Assembly: GCF_013386165.1 (NCBI RefSeq) | Contig: NZ_JACAOS010000021.1 | Location: 402,833-466,832 of the forward strand | Source: Pseudomonas gingeri | GTDB lineage: Bacteria; Pseudomonadota; Gammaproteobacteria; Pseudomonadales; Pseudomonadaceae | Length of the DNA: 64,000 bases | Direction of reading: 5' to 3' | Shown here: positions 42,895 to 52,297 of the stretch, piece after piece | How positions within the stretch are numbered: the first letter of the stretch is position 1 | How the letters are laid out: the number at the start of each line of letters is the position of its first letter | Program-made: the position numbers and the translations under genes | The notes under the pieces: generated by a model | What the model was told of the DNA's origin: nothing | What the model saw: the letters and a program-made list of their open reading frames with translations, nothing else | Database searches by the model: none

Positions 42895-45044
42895 GCCGTC
42901 TCTCCGAGGTCGAGATCGCGCACAAGGACCGAGAGCGCCTTCTCTTTCTGCTGAAGCGACCTTTCGACAACGTTGCGTTCCTCTTTCGCGAGGACGACTC
43001 GACGGACGATCTCGGCCTGGATATCCCGTGGAGGCACAGGGATCAAAATTTTTTGTAAGACCTCCAACCTCAACATCTTCATTACGCTTCCGCCGGCGCC
43101 CGCGATCAAAATCTCATGCACATAGCGGCTGTTGATCGCGATCGCGAGGAACTCTGGCAGCACTAGCGTGTTGTGGACGCGGATACGGAAGACATGCCGG
43201 TTGATCGGGAACCGGCCGCTCTCGACGAGCGCAGCGGCACCTAAATAGGTGCTTAGTCCGTTCAGCACGATATCGCCTTCGCTGGCGACCGCATTAGGGT
43301 ATTGCTGCACCTCGGCCTCGTCCGCTCGATCCTGCGGATCCAGCTGTATCTCCAGCGGCCGTATTGCGCCTGGCCCAATGAACACGACATCGCCAGCGTT
43401 CTTCGAGCGACGGATGGCACCGCCTTTCGTTATGAGGGCAAGGGTTTCCAGTGAGTGATGTTTGAATGAAGTGAGAGGAAGTTGCTGTTGCGCTTGGCGT
43501 GCAAGGTACGGTCCTGCGCTCAGCACTCCTTCTTCGGGGGGAGCCGTTGCGGTTAGGCCTAGGTTGTCGTTCCCGATTTCATGACCCTTCATCCACGATC
43601 CGAATCGCTGCAAGACATGGGGCAGCCCGGCTAATGACGTGCAGTCGAAGCTGTCCTGTTGCTGGCGGCTCTGGACTTTCGCGAAGAACAGGGCATCTCT
43701 TGAGTGGGCAGATTTGTCGAGTACGATGATGCTAGCTGCCAAGCCCGAATCGGGCAGGAAGGTACCGATATCAATCACGGCCTGCAGCCCGTTATCCAGC
43801 AGGAGTTTCCGCAGATGCGACCTGTCTGGATTGCCCAGCGGACCGTTCGGCAGCAGAGCCACAATTCGGCCCGTGGGCGAAAGGTGTTCCAACGCATGGT
43901 GAAGATAAGCCTCCTCGCTTGACAGCCCGCCGCTTCGCCGGTCGTCAAATCGCTTGTGCCGTGTGGTCATGCCGAAGGGAGGTGCTACGAAGATAAGGTC
44001 AGCCAGACCGTCCTGCCGGTGCGCACTTTGCGTGGACTCAAGCGGATCTCCGATCGATATTGAGGGCAGTTCGGCACCGAATACCAACTGCTGCACACTA
44101 GCCCATATGGCATCGGTCGCATGGCGAGCAAACAAGACCATGTTCGATGGCGACGTGGTTCCCGCCAGGCGCACGGCAGCTGATAGGTTGCCCAGGCCGC
44201 AATGAAGATCTAGCACCCGGTCGCCCTGTTCGAGGCCTGCAAGACGCACAAGCAGGTCTGAGGTCCAGCGCGGCAATCGGATTGCACCCGATAAAGTGGG
44301 ATAGCGACCTAGGATGTCGTCGAGTAGTGACAGAGCGTCGACGGGCTCAAGACTGTCCAGTGCTGAGGCGGCGAGCAAGTCGAGTGCTTCTTGGTACACA
44401 CGCGGCGATGTTGGGTTATGCCTGGCGGCGAGGACGAACATTTCCACGAAGTCGGCGTCCGACCATTCCAGGCGGGCCGCAGCGAGCTCCACTTGAGAAT
44501 TGGAACCTCCGATCAGCAGATCGCAGAATATGTTGCGGCCGCGTCGCCACTGCAGGTGCGCAAAGAGGATGAGAGCCAGGGCTTCAGGCGACCACTTTTG
44601 CTGGCGCGAGCGCTCCAGCATGTTGCGCAACGTGCTCCTGACTCCCGCTATCCGGCTGGCGCGCGATTGACTGTAGGAATCTCCTTCGACCAGGTCGTAA
44701 TATGTCTTCGGCACCGATAGCGGTAAGGGGCGGCCCGATTCGTCAGTCTCGAACCAGAGCATCTGTAGGCCATCGGAAACAAGGAAGAAACGCGCCCCAA
44801 CTTCAATTGCCGCGAACTGGATCTGGCGAATCAGGGCATTGAATGGAATCAGATTGGTGTCAGGAGGCAGTTTGTCGAGGCGCTTGGCTTCACAGACGAT
44901 CTGGATGCGACCGTGCAGTATCACGACCAAGTCCAGACGCGCGTTGCGGCTGGTCTGATATTCCCGTTGAATCAGTTCGGTGGGAAATCCGAGGTCGTGA
45001 GTAAGGTAGGCATGAATACGCTGCACCGCCTGGCTTTCATTCAT
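42891..45044 (-). CDS. fusion of PD-(D/E)XK domain, pseudo-N6-methylase and HsdS-like specificity domain
   Basis: The protein is about 717 residues from the ATG at 45044; a GTG at 45059 is an alternative. Residues about 1-115 are an HsdR-N-like nuclease fold (RNARLDLVVI, then QIVCEAKRLDK, giving D...ExK). Residues about 255-480 follow type I methylase order: RVLDLHCGLGNLS corresponds to the AdoMet motif I, but motif IV reads FVAPPF where active enzymes have NPPF/NPPY. With Asn replaced by Ala, methylation is unlikely. The last 180 residues resemble an HsdS target-recognition half with a coiled-coil end (GDIVLNGLSTYLG, ILIPVPPRDIQAEIVRRV). It may recognise a DNA site without methylating it and signal to the HEPN partner. 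Confidence 0.75.
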   Translation of the reverse strand: MNESQAVQRIHAYLTHDLGFPTELIQREYQTSRNARLDLVVILHGRIQIVCEAKRLDKLPPDTNLIPFNALIRQIQFAAIEVGARFFLVSDGLQMLWFETDESGRPLPLSVPKTYYDLVEGDSYSQSRASRIAGVRSTLRNMLERSRQQKWSPEALALILFAHLQWRRGRNIFCDLLIGGSNSQVELAAARLEWSDADFVEMFVLAARHNPTSPRVYQEALDLLAASALDSLEPVDALSLLDDILGRYPTLSGAIRLPRWTSDLLVRLAGLEQGDRVLDLHCGLGNLSAAVRLAGTTSPSNMVLFARHATDAIWASVQQLVFGAELPSISIGDPLESTQSAHRQDGLADLIFVAPPFGMTTRHKRFDDRRSGGLSSEEAYLHHALEHLSPTGRIVALLPNGPLGNPDRSHLRKLLLDNGLQAVIDIGTFLPDSGLAASIIVLDKSAHSRDALFFAKVQSRQQQDSFDCTSLAGLPHVLQRFGSWMKGHEIGNDNLGLTATAPPEEGVLSAGPYLARQAQQQLPLTSFKHHSLETLALITKGGAIRRSKNAGDVVFIGPGAIRPLEIQLDPQDRADEAEVQQYPNAVASEGDIVLNGLSTYLGAAALVESGRFPINRHVFRIRVHNTLVLPEFLAIAINSRYVHEILIAGAGGSVMKMLRLEVLQKILIPVPPRDIQAEIVRRVVLAKEERNVVERSLQQKEKALSVLVRDLDLGETA

Positions 45045-45286
45045 CTTCCTTGTCCTCACCTAGTCCATCCTGGCGATTGATCTACAACGATCATCCGAGG
45101 AATGGAGGCGGACTCTATCATGCGGTCGGACGATGCAGTAGTACGTATTGAATGGGAGAACTGGGCGTGGGTGTATGAGTGTGCGCCGGTATTGCCGGCA
45201 ACTCATGGCTCGTGAACTCTGCCGTGTGAGAAGTTCATAGATAAGAGGTGGACATTCTTCAGATGGCCGAACAAAAGAGAGGAGTG

Positions 45287-46381
45287 CTACAGATCAGGCT
45301 CGACCGTCAGCACTGGTACCGCCCTGAGGGAGTGGTCAGGTTTTGCAGAGCTGCGCATACGCAAGTGAACGGTGGTCGCAAAGTCTCTTGCGATAGAGAT
45401 CGACTGCATGTGGCTCTGGTCGTGTGAGCAGTAGAGACAAAATGTGGTGCCGGGTGGGCTGACCAGGTGGCAGGTGGAGCATTCAGTACCGTGCCCATAC
45501 TCGGTGGAGACCTTCATAGTCGTACCCACGATTTGAGCTTCGCGCCGTTCACGCATTCCGGCAGTGTTGCTTGGCCGTGGATTCAATGATTGTTTGTGGG
45601 CCACCACTTTCTGTGCTGCCCAATGCGCCTCCCGCTCCAGGGCATGAGCAGCGGCCTTTTGTTCCTGCGCCTTACGTTGGTCGTCAGCGATGGCCTGCAA
45701 GCGCGCTTGTTCTTCAGTCCAGCGGGCGCCGGCTGCCTGTGCTTGGGCCTGAAGTGCTTTGTACGTTCTCGCTTCCAGTTCCAGGGCACGGGTCGACCGT
45801 ATCCAGCGTCGATTATCAAGGTCGTTCAGTACCGCGTGTTCAAAGGTTGCTGGGTCGTTGATCTGCTCCAGGCTGAGCCCGCTGAGATCGATTTCGAGAG
45901 AGGAGTGCTCAAGGGCTTCCAGGCGTTTGTAGCGCAGGCCTTCAGCGCGAGCGGACGTCTTGAGTCGTACCAGCAGTTGCTTGTCCCTGAGGTGAAGCAC
46001 GGCATGCGCGACCACCTCATCGAAGACCACAAAGCGTTCCACACGCTCTGCCGTGATGGTGGAGGAACTGAACCCTATCTCCTGACTCAATGGCGTTGAT
46101 ACCGTCGCGACCGACACCCGACTCTGGAAACCGGGTAGCAATAAAGTGTGAGGCGGCATCAGTAGGGCAATAGCGGCTCGGCGCACGCCTTCCTTGTGGC
46201 CCCAGAGACAGTCGTCCCACCGGACATGGCGGAAGTAGGGGGCGACGATTTCGCCCTGATTGGCCGCGCTCAAGGGTTTGTGGCAGGCAGGGCACACACA
46301 GCCGCAGGCCAAGCCGTTGTCGACCTCGAATGCGCGATACATCACGCCGTCACGTTCACCAAAGGGGATGGTGTTTCCCAT
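45287..46381 (-). CDS. CoiA-like zinc-binding protein
   Basis: The protein is 364 residues from the ATG at 46381, which has AAGG upstream; the longer frame adds 32 residues without support. Residues 20-60 carry CVCPACHKPL followed by PYFRHV, the zinc-finger and His pattern of CoiA-like proteins, which in related families precede a nuclease domain. A basic coiled coil occupies residues about 200-270 (including EEQARLQAIADDQRKAQEQK). A second zinc finger (CSTCHLVSPPGTTFCLYC) lies near residue 310. No nuclease motif is certain. It stands between the two large defence operons on the same strand, so a role in DNA handling is plausible but unproven. Confidence 0.6.
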   Translation of the reverse strand: MGNTIPFGERDGVMYRAFEVDNGLACGCVCPACHKPLSAANQGEIVAPYFRHVRWDDCLWGHKEGVRRAAIALLMPPHTLLLPGFQSRVSVATVSTPLSQEIGFSSSTITAERVERFVVFDEVVAHAVLHLRDKQLLVRLKTSARAEGLRYKRLEALEHSSLEIDLSGLSLEQINDPATFEHAVLNDLDNRRWIRSTRALELEARTYKALQAQAQAAGARWTEEQARLQAIADDQRKAQEQKAAAHALEREAHWAAQKVVAHKQSLNPRPSNTAGMRERREAQIVGTTMKVSTEYGHGTECSTCHLVSPPGTTFCLYCSHDQSHMQSISIARDFATTVHLRMRSSAKPDHSLRAVPVLTVEPDL

Positions 46382-46485
46382 GTTTATCGCTACCTTCAAA
46401 GTCAACTGGTGGTGCTGGTGACAATGCCCTACGTATCCCGGCGGATACCGACAGATTCTATCGGATGGGTAAATCAACCATTCGT

Positions 46486-49400
46486 TTATCGCGCCACATC
46501 AAGAACGAATACAACGACATGTCCGTCGCTCACGGCTTGGCTTCGGGCTGAGAGCATTTGCCCTAGCGCCTCGGGCGTTTGAGGTGAGTCTAAGTCTCGT
46601 GTTGGGCGCTTAAGTTTTTTCTTGGGCGGCTGGCGGTCGCCAAACCAGAGCACTAGATAGATGCCATACCCATAGGCGCGCCAATCACTTGCATAAAGCG
46701 CATCCAGCTGCGTATCCGCGCCATGCCAGAGGTCTCTATGCCACTGTCCTTTGATTTCGATAGGAACCCTGAACAATCCTGTGGAGCAGGTAATATCCAC
46801 CTCTTTATCGTTTGCTACATGCGTTTCTGGGGTTAATTCAATACCTTCCGAACCTTGCCGAAGAAGGCCTAAAAGGTGATCCCTGCATTCCTCTTCTTTA
46901 CGAGCTACAAACTTGTCATCGTAAAATCCCCGCCATGATTCGGCATCGTCACTTTTGATTTTTGTTTGAACGACTTCAAGCTCTTCGAGCATGAAGGTTC
47001 GAAGATCAAGAGCACTGCTTGGTTCAATATCGCGAGTGATGGCATTCAAAGCGCTCAGTGAAGGCGGGCGATAGTCAATTTCTACACGTGCCTGTGCCTG
47101 CTCTGCCGCGACACTACGGATGGTTTCTGTATAGCCATCTGCCGGTTGATCTCTAAGTCGTCGTATTGCAGCGATCGCCTCATCATCGTGGTTGTTGCCA
47201 AGGCGCTTGATGAGGTGAACGATGTACTCACTGGCATCCCAAGGGCTTTCGCCACCATAGACTTCAAATTCGGCGCCATTGATGAATGGCCAAAGCAAAC
47301 GAAAAGTGCTGATAATCCATTCAAGCTGGCTAGCGGTGAGGGTCAGGTCTTTGTTGTTGTCAAAATACACACCTGTTAAGTGTTTCAAACGCCATAAAAG
47401 TTCAGGATTTATTGGCTGGCTCCGTAGGCGAGCCGTTTGTTCGAAGTTTATGTATATACTTGTAGCGAACCACGTTTGTTGGCGACTTTCGTCGCTCAAT
47501 TCGATCCGCTCAGCAGCGATGCTGCGCAATCGATCATGCTGGTCAGAGTGAAGAAGACGATGGATAAAGCTTGTTTCGACGTCTAGTTGTACGTCAGGAA
47601 AACGCTCAATCCATTCGGCAGCCAGCTTGGTGCTAATGTGGGCGTGAGTGTCATCTCTGAGGAGTGCATACAGACCATCAATTGATTCGCGCTGTGCTTT
47701 GAACTGAGGCTCATAGTATAGCCTTAGGGTGCTTTCCCACGCGCCGCGCTTCTGAAGCGCCTCCTCTATCTCTTTTTCGAGTCCGTCAAATCCTGCATGG
47801 TGATCAATTTTACTATGACGTAGCTCGAATAAGGCTGCCATCAAACGTTCGTCAGAGAGATCTTCAAAACCAATACCTTTTCGTGACCGTTCAGCGAGAG
47901 CTGAGACCAGAATATATGTCGCTTCCCAGGTTCTTCCGTTAGCCCAAGATACTGCTATTTCTTCGGCGGTTGGTTTTGGGGGGGAAAGCTTTAGAAAAGC
48001 TTCAAAACCTTCGTGTGCAGCGCTGCCGATGTCGTGGCCAAGCCATTCGTCAACCCGTTCATGGGCCGGTTTGTCATCACCGATGTCGTTATAGAGTTTT
48101 AGATAGGCTTTGGCTGGGGCGATTAGGTATTTGTATTGGCCCTTACGCATATTGGCAATATTTTTTAGATAAAATTTCTGCTGGCTTTCGAGGTTGACTT
48201 CTCTCTGGGCGCGCCTCTTACGTTCGCTTTCCATTTGTTTGAGCCCCCAGTCTTCTACGATGGGAGTGGCTAGCCTGTCGATCCAAGCAAGGAGCTCAGA
48301 GTCATGCTTTGCAAATGGCTTTGCTAACTCACGAGTGTCAGCACCAATATGCCCATCATGCTGAACAAGCTGCATAACGTCGCGCCAACGCTGATCGCTG
48401 TGATCGTCTGGATCTAGAGATTTGAGCAGGACTGCCACATCGTCAGTATTAGGGAAAAGAGAGGGTAAGCATTTGCTTAGGTGAAAGGCTCTTACTCTAA
48501 TATGATGTTCATCTATAGCCTCGATTAATACAAATCGCTGAATGGCCTGTCGAAGAAAATTGTTGGTTGATATTAGCACGGTTAATCGTTCTCGGTACTC
48601 GCCTGCATAGCCCATGCTGGAATCAAGATTTTTGATCCATGACCAGAGCTTCTCGTTGTTAAGGGGGGTGTACTCCGAGCGTCGAAAGATCAAGTGATAT
48701 ATGAAGTCGGAGAGCTCGCGGTGAGCAGCTTGTTCTTGAGAGCTTTCAGAGGTTGCTATTCTTTTTGTTATTTGGTCTAAAATATTTTCTATGCGCGATG
48801 GGGGTAAGGCATTTCGCATCTGCCAGAGTATTCCGGTAGTTGCTCTTTTGTCCTTGGTGTAGGACGTGACTAAGTCGCTAATCAAGTCGTCGTCAAAAAG
48901 CGCGTAACCAATTGTTCCTATGAGTTCGATGGCTAGGCGGAGAGAAAAGCTATCACCGTAAGCGAGAAGTTTGCGAGTTATAAGCGGCCAGTCTTTTTCT
49001 ATTCCGGATGCAATAAGTGCACTGCCTGCCGATTTTCGATGTGCGAAAGATACCGTTTTTTCGAGCATGAGAGCATCCAGCTCATCCGCAAGGTACGGAG
49101 CAATAGAAGAGCCTTTTAGGGCATCTAGGAGCAACAGACGTAGCGCAAATGGCGTCTCTGCTGAAGTGATCAATGAACGTATTTCGTTTAGCAGCATGGG
49201 CTGCATCAGCCCGCGCAATGGGAATTTACCAAAGCTGGAGAAGCGAGGGCCATGCCGTGCCAGCTTTTCTAACGCGCAGAGCAGTGTACGGGCCTGTTCG
49301 ACACTGAGAGCATCGGCGTCACCATATTCAATAACGCCCATCGGGTCGGCGGCAATGACCTCATGAGCGAGCGCAGGATCTCGTGCGAGCCATGCATGAA

Positions 49401-50415
49401 GGCCACGAAGGTTCGCCGGGACGAGGCCCAGGCTTTGGAACATCGAAAGGAGCCGTCTGCGTTTTCGTTTTGTATTGGCCTGCTTCGAAAGCCAGCGAGC
49501 CCCCAGATACTCACCAATACGACGATGCCAATAACTGAACCTATCAGGTCCATTGGCCTTGAACAGCCGTGTACCCAGAATGCTCTTGATTACCTCCCCA
49601 CCAGGAAGCATGGACAGCTCCGTTATTTGAAGCTCTCCTTCGGCGACATTTGCAGCAGCTTTTCTGACGATGGTGTCGCTACCGGTCAGAATCATTCCGG
49701 CAAACGCGGCACCTGCTGCGTCGAGCGCGGTTTCTTTTGCAGGCTGGGTGTCAGCCTTTGCCTCCTTATGCTCGCTGCGCAACACATCGACGGCTTCCTC
49801 GAACAACTCGCCACGGGTTTCTGGGAGCTGTCCGGTCTTGGCGACTTCTGCAATCATTTGGAGTGACTGAGGGTTTCCCAGCATTCCATTGAGTCCTCGA
49901 GCGTTGAAGTGCTCGATCACCGTTCTCGAGTCGTCTCCGAATACTGAGTGTAAGAAGGCAGCGACATCAGCATCTCCAAAGGGCTCAAGATGCATTTCGA
50001 GTGGCTTTTCATCGTATTGCTCGGAAATGGACTCAAGCCCAGTTGCACTGCGCCAGTCAGAGACCCGGCAGGAAAGCACAAACGTTGGATAGTCCAGTTC
50101 GCCCAGCTTTTGAAGTACAAGATCTATGGCGTCGCCTTGCTTCTGCGAGCTCACTTCATCAAGCGCATCGATGACGAGGATGGCAGCGTCACCGAGGAGC
50201 TTTTGTGGTGAGCGACTGTTGATGAGTTGGCGTGCTGTACACGTTGAGTAACCTGGATGAGAAGCAAGCCACTCAAGCAGATGGCTTTTACCCATGCCGG
50301 CTTCGCCGAGAACGACAAGAGACCTTTCGTGTCCGACGAGTTCTGATTGTGTTACCTGAATGCGGTCAGTCTTCGTTTCGTACCAGAGGGTTCTTTGGAT
50401 TGATTCTTCGGTCAT
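46486..50415 (-). CDS. NACHT-like STAND ATPase with C-terminal PD-(D/E)XK motif, candidate antiphage protein
   Basis: A 1309-residue protein. The ATPase is at the extreme N-terminus: Walker A GEAGMGKS at 37-44 and Walker B ILVIDALDEV at 79-88, in the NACHT style with paired acidic residues. Residues about 300-1150 are a long helical region, probably repeats acting as sensor. Near the C-terminus, EVDITCSTG (Asp about 1207) and VPIEIKGQWH (Glu 1220, Lys 1222) form a PD-(D/E)XK core. So the nuclease is at the opposite end from the STAND protein at 38420, a different architecture. It is a single-gene unit on the minus strand. Probable role: abortive antiphage defence. Confidence 0.75.
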   Translation of the reverse strand: MTEESIQRTLWYETKTDRIQVTQSELVGHERSLVVLGEAGMGKSHLLEWLASHPGYSTCTARQLINSRSPQKLLGDAAILVIDALDEVSSQKQGDAIDLVLQKLGELDYPTFVLSCRVSDWRSATGLESISEQYDEKPLEMHLEPFGDADVAAFLHSVFGDDSRTVIEHFNARGLNGMLGNPQSLQMIAEVAKTGQLPETRGELFEEAVDVLRSEHKEAKADTQPAKETALDAAGAAFAGMILTGSDTIVRKAAANVAEGELQITELSMLPGGEVIKSILGTRLFKANGPDRFSYWHRRIGEYLGARWLSKQANTKRKRRRLLSMFQSLGLVPANLRGLHAWLARDPALAHEVIAADPMGVIEYGDADALSVEQARTLLCALEKLARHGPRFSSFGKFPLRGLMQPMLLNEIRSLITSAETPFALRLLLLDALKGSSIAPYLADELDALMLEKTVSFAHRKSAGSALIASGIEKDWPLITRKLLAYGDSFSLRLAIELIGTIGYALFDDDLISDLVTSYTKDKRATTGILWQMRNALPPSRIENILDQITKRIATSESSQEQAAHRELSDFIYHLIFRRSEYTPLNNEKLWSWIKNLDSSMGYAGEYRERLTVLISTNNFLRQAIQRFVLIEAIDEHHIRVRAFHLSKCLPSLFPNTDDVAVLLKSLDPDDHSDQRWRDVMQLVQHDGHIGADTRELAKPFAKHDSELLAWIDRLATPIVEDWGLKQMESERKRRAQREVNLESQQKFYLKNIANMRKGQYKYLIAPAKAYLKLYNDIGDDKPAHERVDEWLGHDIGSAAHEGFEAFLKLSPPKPTAEEIAVSWANGRTWEATYILVSALAERSRKGIGFEDLSDERLMAALFELRHSKIDHHAGFDGLEKEIEEALQKRGAWESTLRLYYEPQFKAQRESIDGLYALLRDDTHAHISTKLAAEWIERFPDVQLDVETSFIHRLLHSDQHDRLRSIAAERIELSDESRQQTWFATSIYINFEQTARLRSQPINPELLWRLKHLTGVYFDNNKDLTLTASQLEWIISTFRLLWPFINGAEFEVYGGESPWDASEYIVHLIKRLGNNHDDEAIAAIRRLRDQPADGYTETIRSVAAEQAQARVEIDYRPPSLSALNAITRDIEPSSALDLRTFMLEELEVVQTKIKSDDAESWRGFYDDKFVARKEEECRDHLLGLLRQGSEGIELTPETHVANDKEVDITCSTGLFRVPIEIKGQWHRDLWHGADTQLDALYASDWRAYGYGIYLVLWFGDRQPPKKKLKRPTRDLDSPQTPEALGQMLSARSQAVSDGHVVVFVLDVAR

Positions 50416-50668
50416 GGGATCGTCATCAGTACGGAGAGTAGTCGTGGAGGCAAAAGCTGAATTCTTTGGATCCTATTTCATTCTACCGCCGATTACCTCG
50501 TGCGGAGACAACGATAGACGCGCTTTGGGCTGAGGGTGAGGCCGTTGTGAGGCGTATGTCAGTCCTCCAAAAACTGTCGCTCTACTCCAGTGCTGGATGG
50601 AGGCCAAGTCTTGAAGATCGGCAGCCGCCACGCCATCTGCACTGGCGTTGCTCGGTACGATCAAAGGA

Positions 50669-51334
50669 TCAGTGCGACCGGTTCGCTTGGAGGGATGCCC
50701 ACTCAGGCGATGCCTCGTACTCACGAATCCGACGAAGGTGTTCAAGCTCCGGCACCAGGTGCTGCCAGCGCTGCTTGGCCTCTTCGAGTTCGCCGGCGCG
50801 CAACTCTTTTTCGATGGTTGCGCCGGCGGCCCGAAACTGTTGACCCGCTGCCGTCCAAAACGGATAGGCCGATCCCCAGATGTGAAGGGGGACGATGGGG
50901 AGGTGATGGGAGAGGTGCAACAACCAGAGCACCGACAAGGCATAGCCGCGGCGCTGATGGGCAGGGTCGATCTTGATCTCGGAAATGTAGAGGCGATCGC
51001 CCAGAGGATTGATGCCATACCGGATCGTGCCGACAGGCTGACTGTCGCCCACGACCGTTGCGAAGGTCATGGGGGCCGGGAACAGAAACGTGTCTCGGTG
51101 GCACTCGGTGCGATCAACCTGCAGGTGAACGACGGGAAGTCTGTTGCTCAGCCGACGCGCCTGCCGTGGCTCGAAAAAATCCCGAATCGGGTCAAAGGTC
51201 TGCATCCAATCTGCCGCCTCTAAAATGGGGAGACCTATCCTATCGTTAATTTTCCTTCTGATCGCGAGTCCCGTGCGCGATTGCTGAGCGGGCGCCATGG
51301 CAAGCACTACTGTTGCCAGGCGTGCGCCGAACAT
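50669..51334 (-). CDS. GNAT-family N-acetyltransferase, ICE accessory
   Basis: The product is about 221 residues from the ATG at 51334; a start at 51298 is possible. The GNAT core is visible: GTIRYGINPLGDRLYISEIKIDP beta strands (the pattern G-x-I-R-Y...Y-I-S-E-I), then AHQRRGYALSVLWLL carrying the acetyl-CoA motif RRGYA. The C-terminal 60 residues are helical. Similar proteins occur as accessory genes of Pseudomonas ICEs. Substrate unknown. It is separated by 150 bases from the next upstream gene and probably belongs to the ICE backbone rather than to the Septu operon. Confidence 0.75.
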   Translation of the reverse strand: MFGARLATVVLAMAPAQQSRTGLAIRRKINDRIGLPILEAADWMQTFDPIRDFFEPRQARRLSNRLPVVHLQVDRTECHRDTFLFPAPMTFATVVGDSQPVGTIRYGINPLGDRLYISEIKIDPAHQRRGYALSVLWLLHLSHHLPIVPLHIWGSAYPFWTAAGQQFRAAGATIEKELRAGELEEAKQRWQHLVPELEHLRRIREYEASPEWASLQANRSH

Positions 51335-51483
51335 CACTCGAATGGCGAACCTTGCACGGCTTCTAAACGCCGCTGTGCAGGTAAACCCAAGTAAGGTGTC
51401 ACCGCCACTGTGAAACTGACCCCTGAGTTTGAGGCGCCAGAATGCTTGGACCGTACGACCGAGGCATTGCGCTCGGTATCGGG

Positions 51484-51879
51484 TCAGCTCCGATTATCTG
51501 GGGTCTCAAGCAAGATTCGCTCAATCATTGGCCTCGTGTATTTCTCAGCAGGGCAAACATCGATCGCGTCGCCAGAACGTTTGAACTCGCCGGCATCGAA
51601 AGCCAGATAGATGGAAAGGGCGGGCTCTGGTGTTTCACCCTCGATGGCCAACTGAGCAACTACACCCTCCACGCCATTCATGACCTGGTTACAGAAGTCG
51701 AAGTTGAGGGTCATTGCGTCAAAACCGTTCGCTACCGCGAGTGCGAGCTCGTTAATCAGATGACGAGAATCGATCCCGAGCCGTGTTCCAATCGGCTCGA
51801 TATCGTTGAGACTCAGCCCGGTCTCGGCCGCCTCAAGCATCAAACGGTGAAGCGCCATTTTGTTCTCATTCGTGGTCAT
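51484..51879 (-). CDS. hypothetical ICE protein
   Basis: The product is 131 residues from the ATG at 51879; an upstream GTG-type extension of eleven codons is open. It is mainly helical at the start (NKMALHRLMLEAAETGLSLN) with a beta-rich centre (VEGVVAQLAIEGETPEPALSIYLAFD). No family is recognised. It lies downstream of the small phosphatase-like gene on the same strand with an 89-base gap, so it could be read from the Septu transcript or from its own promoter. Confidence 0.6.
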   Translation of the reverse strand: MTTNENKMALHRLMLEAAETGLSLNDIEPIGTRLGIDSRHLINELALAVANGFDAMTLNFDFCNQVMNGVEGVVAQLAIEGETPEPALSIYLAFDAGEFKRSGDAIDVCPAEKYTRPMIERILLETPDNRS

Positions 51880-51968
51880 TGCGATTTGCTCTGCTTGGGC
51901 ACGGCGACGCAAATTGACCTGCGGGTCGTCTGTCGCAGATCGTAGTTATCGGTCCAGCCAACTGATCA

Positions 51969-52292
51969 TCAGGTGGGTAGAAACCGACGCACCCTGGCCT
52001 GCAACAACTCGACCAGCTCAGGCGCCATGTAGTCAAAGTTATCCGGGATGTCGAGGCATATCACACGTTTACCCGCCAGCCCAGAACGAAATCGAGCAGT
52101 GAGCTTCCTGCGATGGACGGGTTCCATGACAAAGATCAGATCTGCCCATGCCAGGACCTCAGCATCCACCAGGACATCCGCATCATTGCCAACACCCGCT
52201 GATGCCGTTTCCACTCCTGGCCAGGAAGCAAACACATGCTCGGCGGTCGGACTGCGGAGCCGATTCTTACCGCAGACAAACAGTACATTCAT
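51969..52292 (-). CDS. low-molecular-weight tyrosine phosphatase-like protein
   Basis: The 107-residue protein starts MNVLFVCGKNRLRSPTAEHV: Cys7 and Arg13 form the CX5R phosphate loop of low-molecular-weight protein tyrosine phosphatases, followed by the conserved SPTAE. A possible general acid occurs in DIPDNFDYM near residue 83, though the usual DP is replaced. It is shorter than the common 150-residue enzymes. It follows ptuB by only five bases, so it is the third gene of the Septu operon. Its activity could be on protein phosphate or on a nucleotide; neither is shown. Confidence 0.75.
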   Translation of the reverse strand: MNVLFVCGKNRLRSPTAEHVFASWPGVETASAGVGNDADVLVDAEVLAWADLIFVMEPVHRRKLTARFRSGLAGKRVICLDIPDNFDYMAPELVELLQARVRRFLPT

Positions 52293-52297
52293 CCTGG

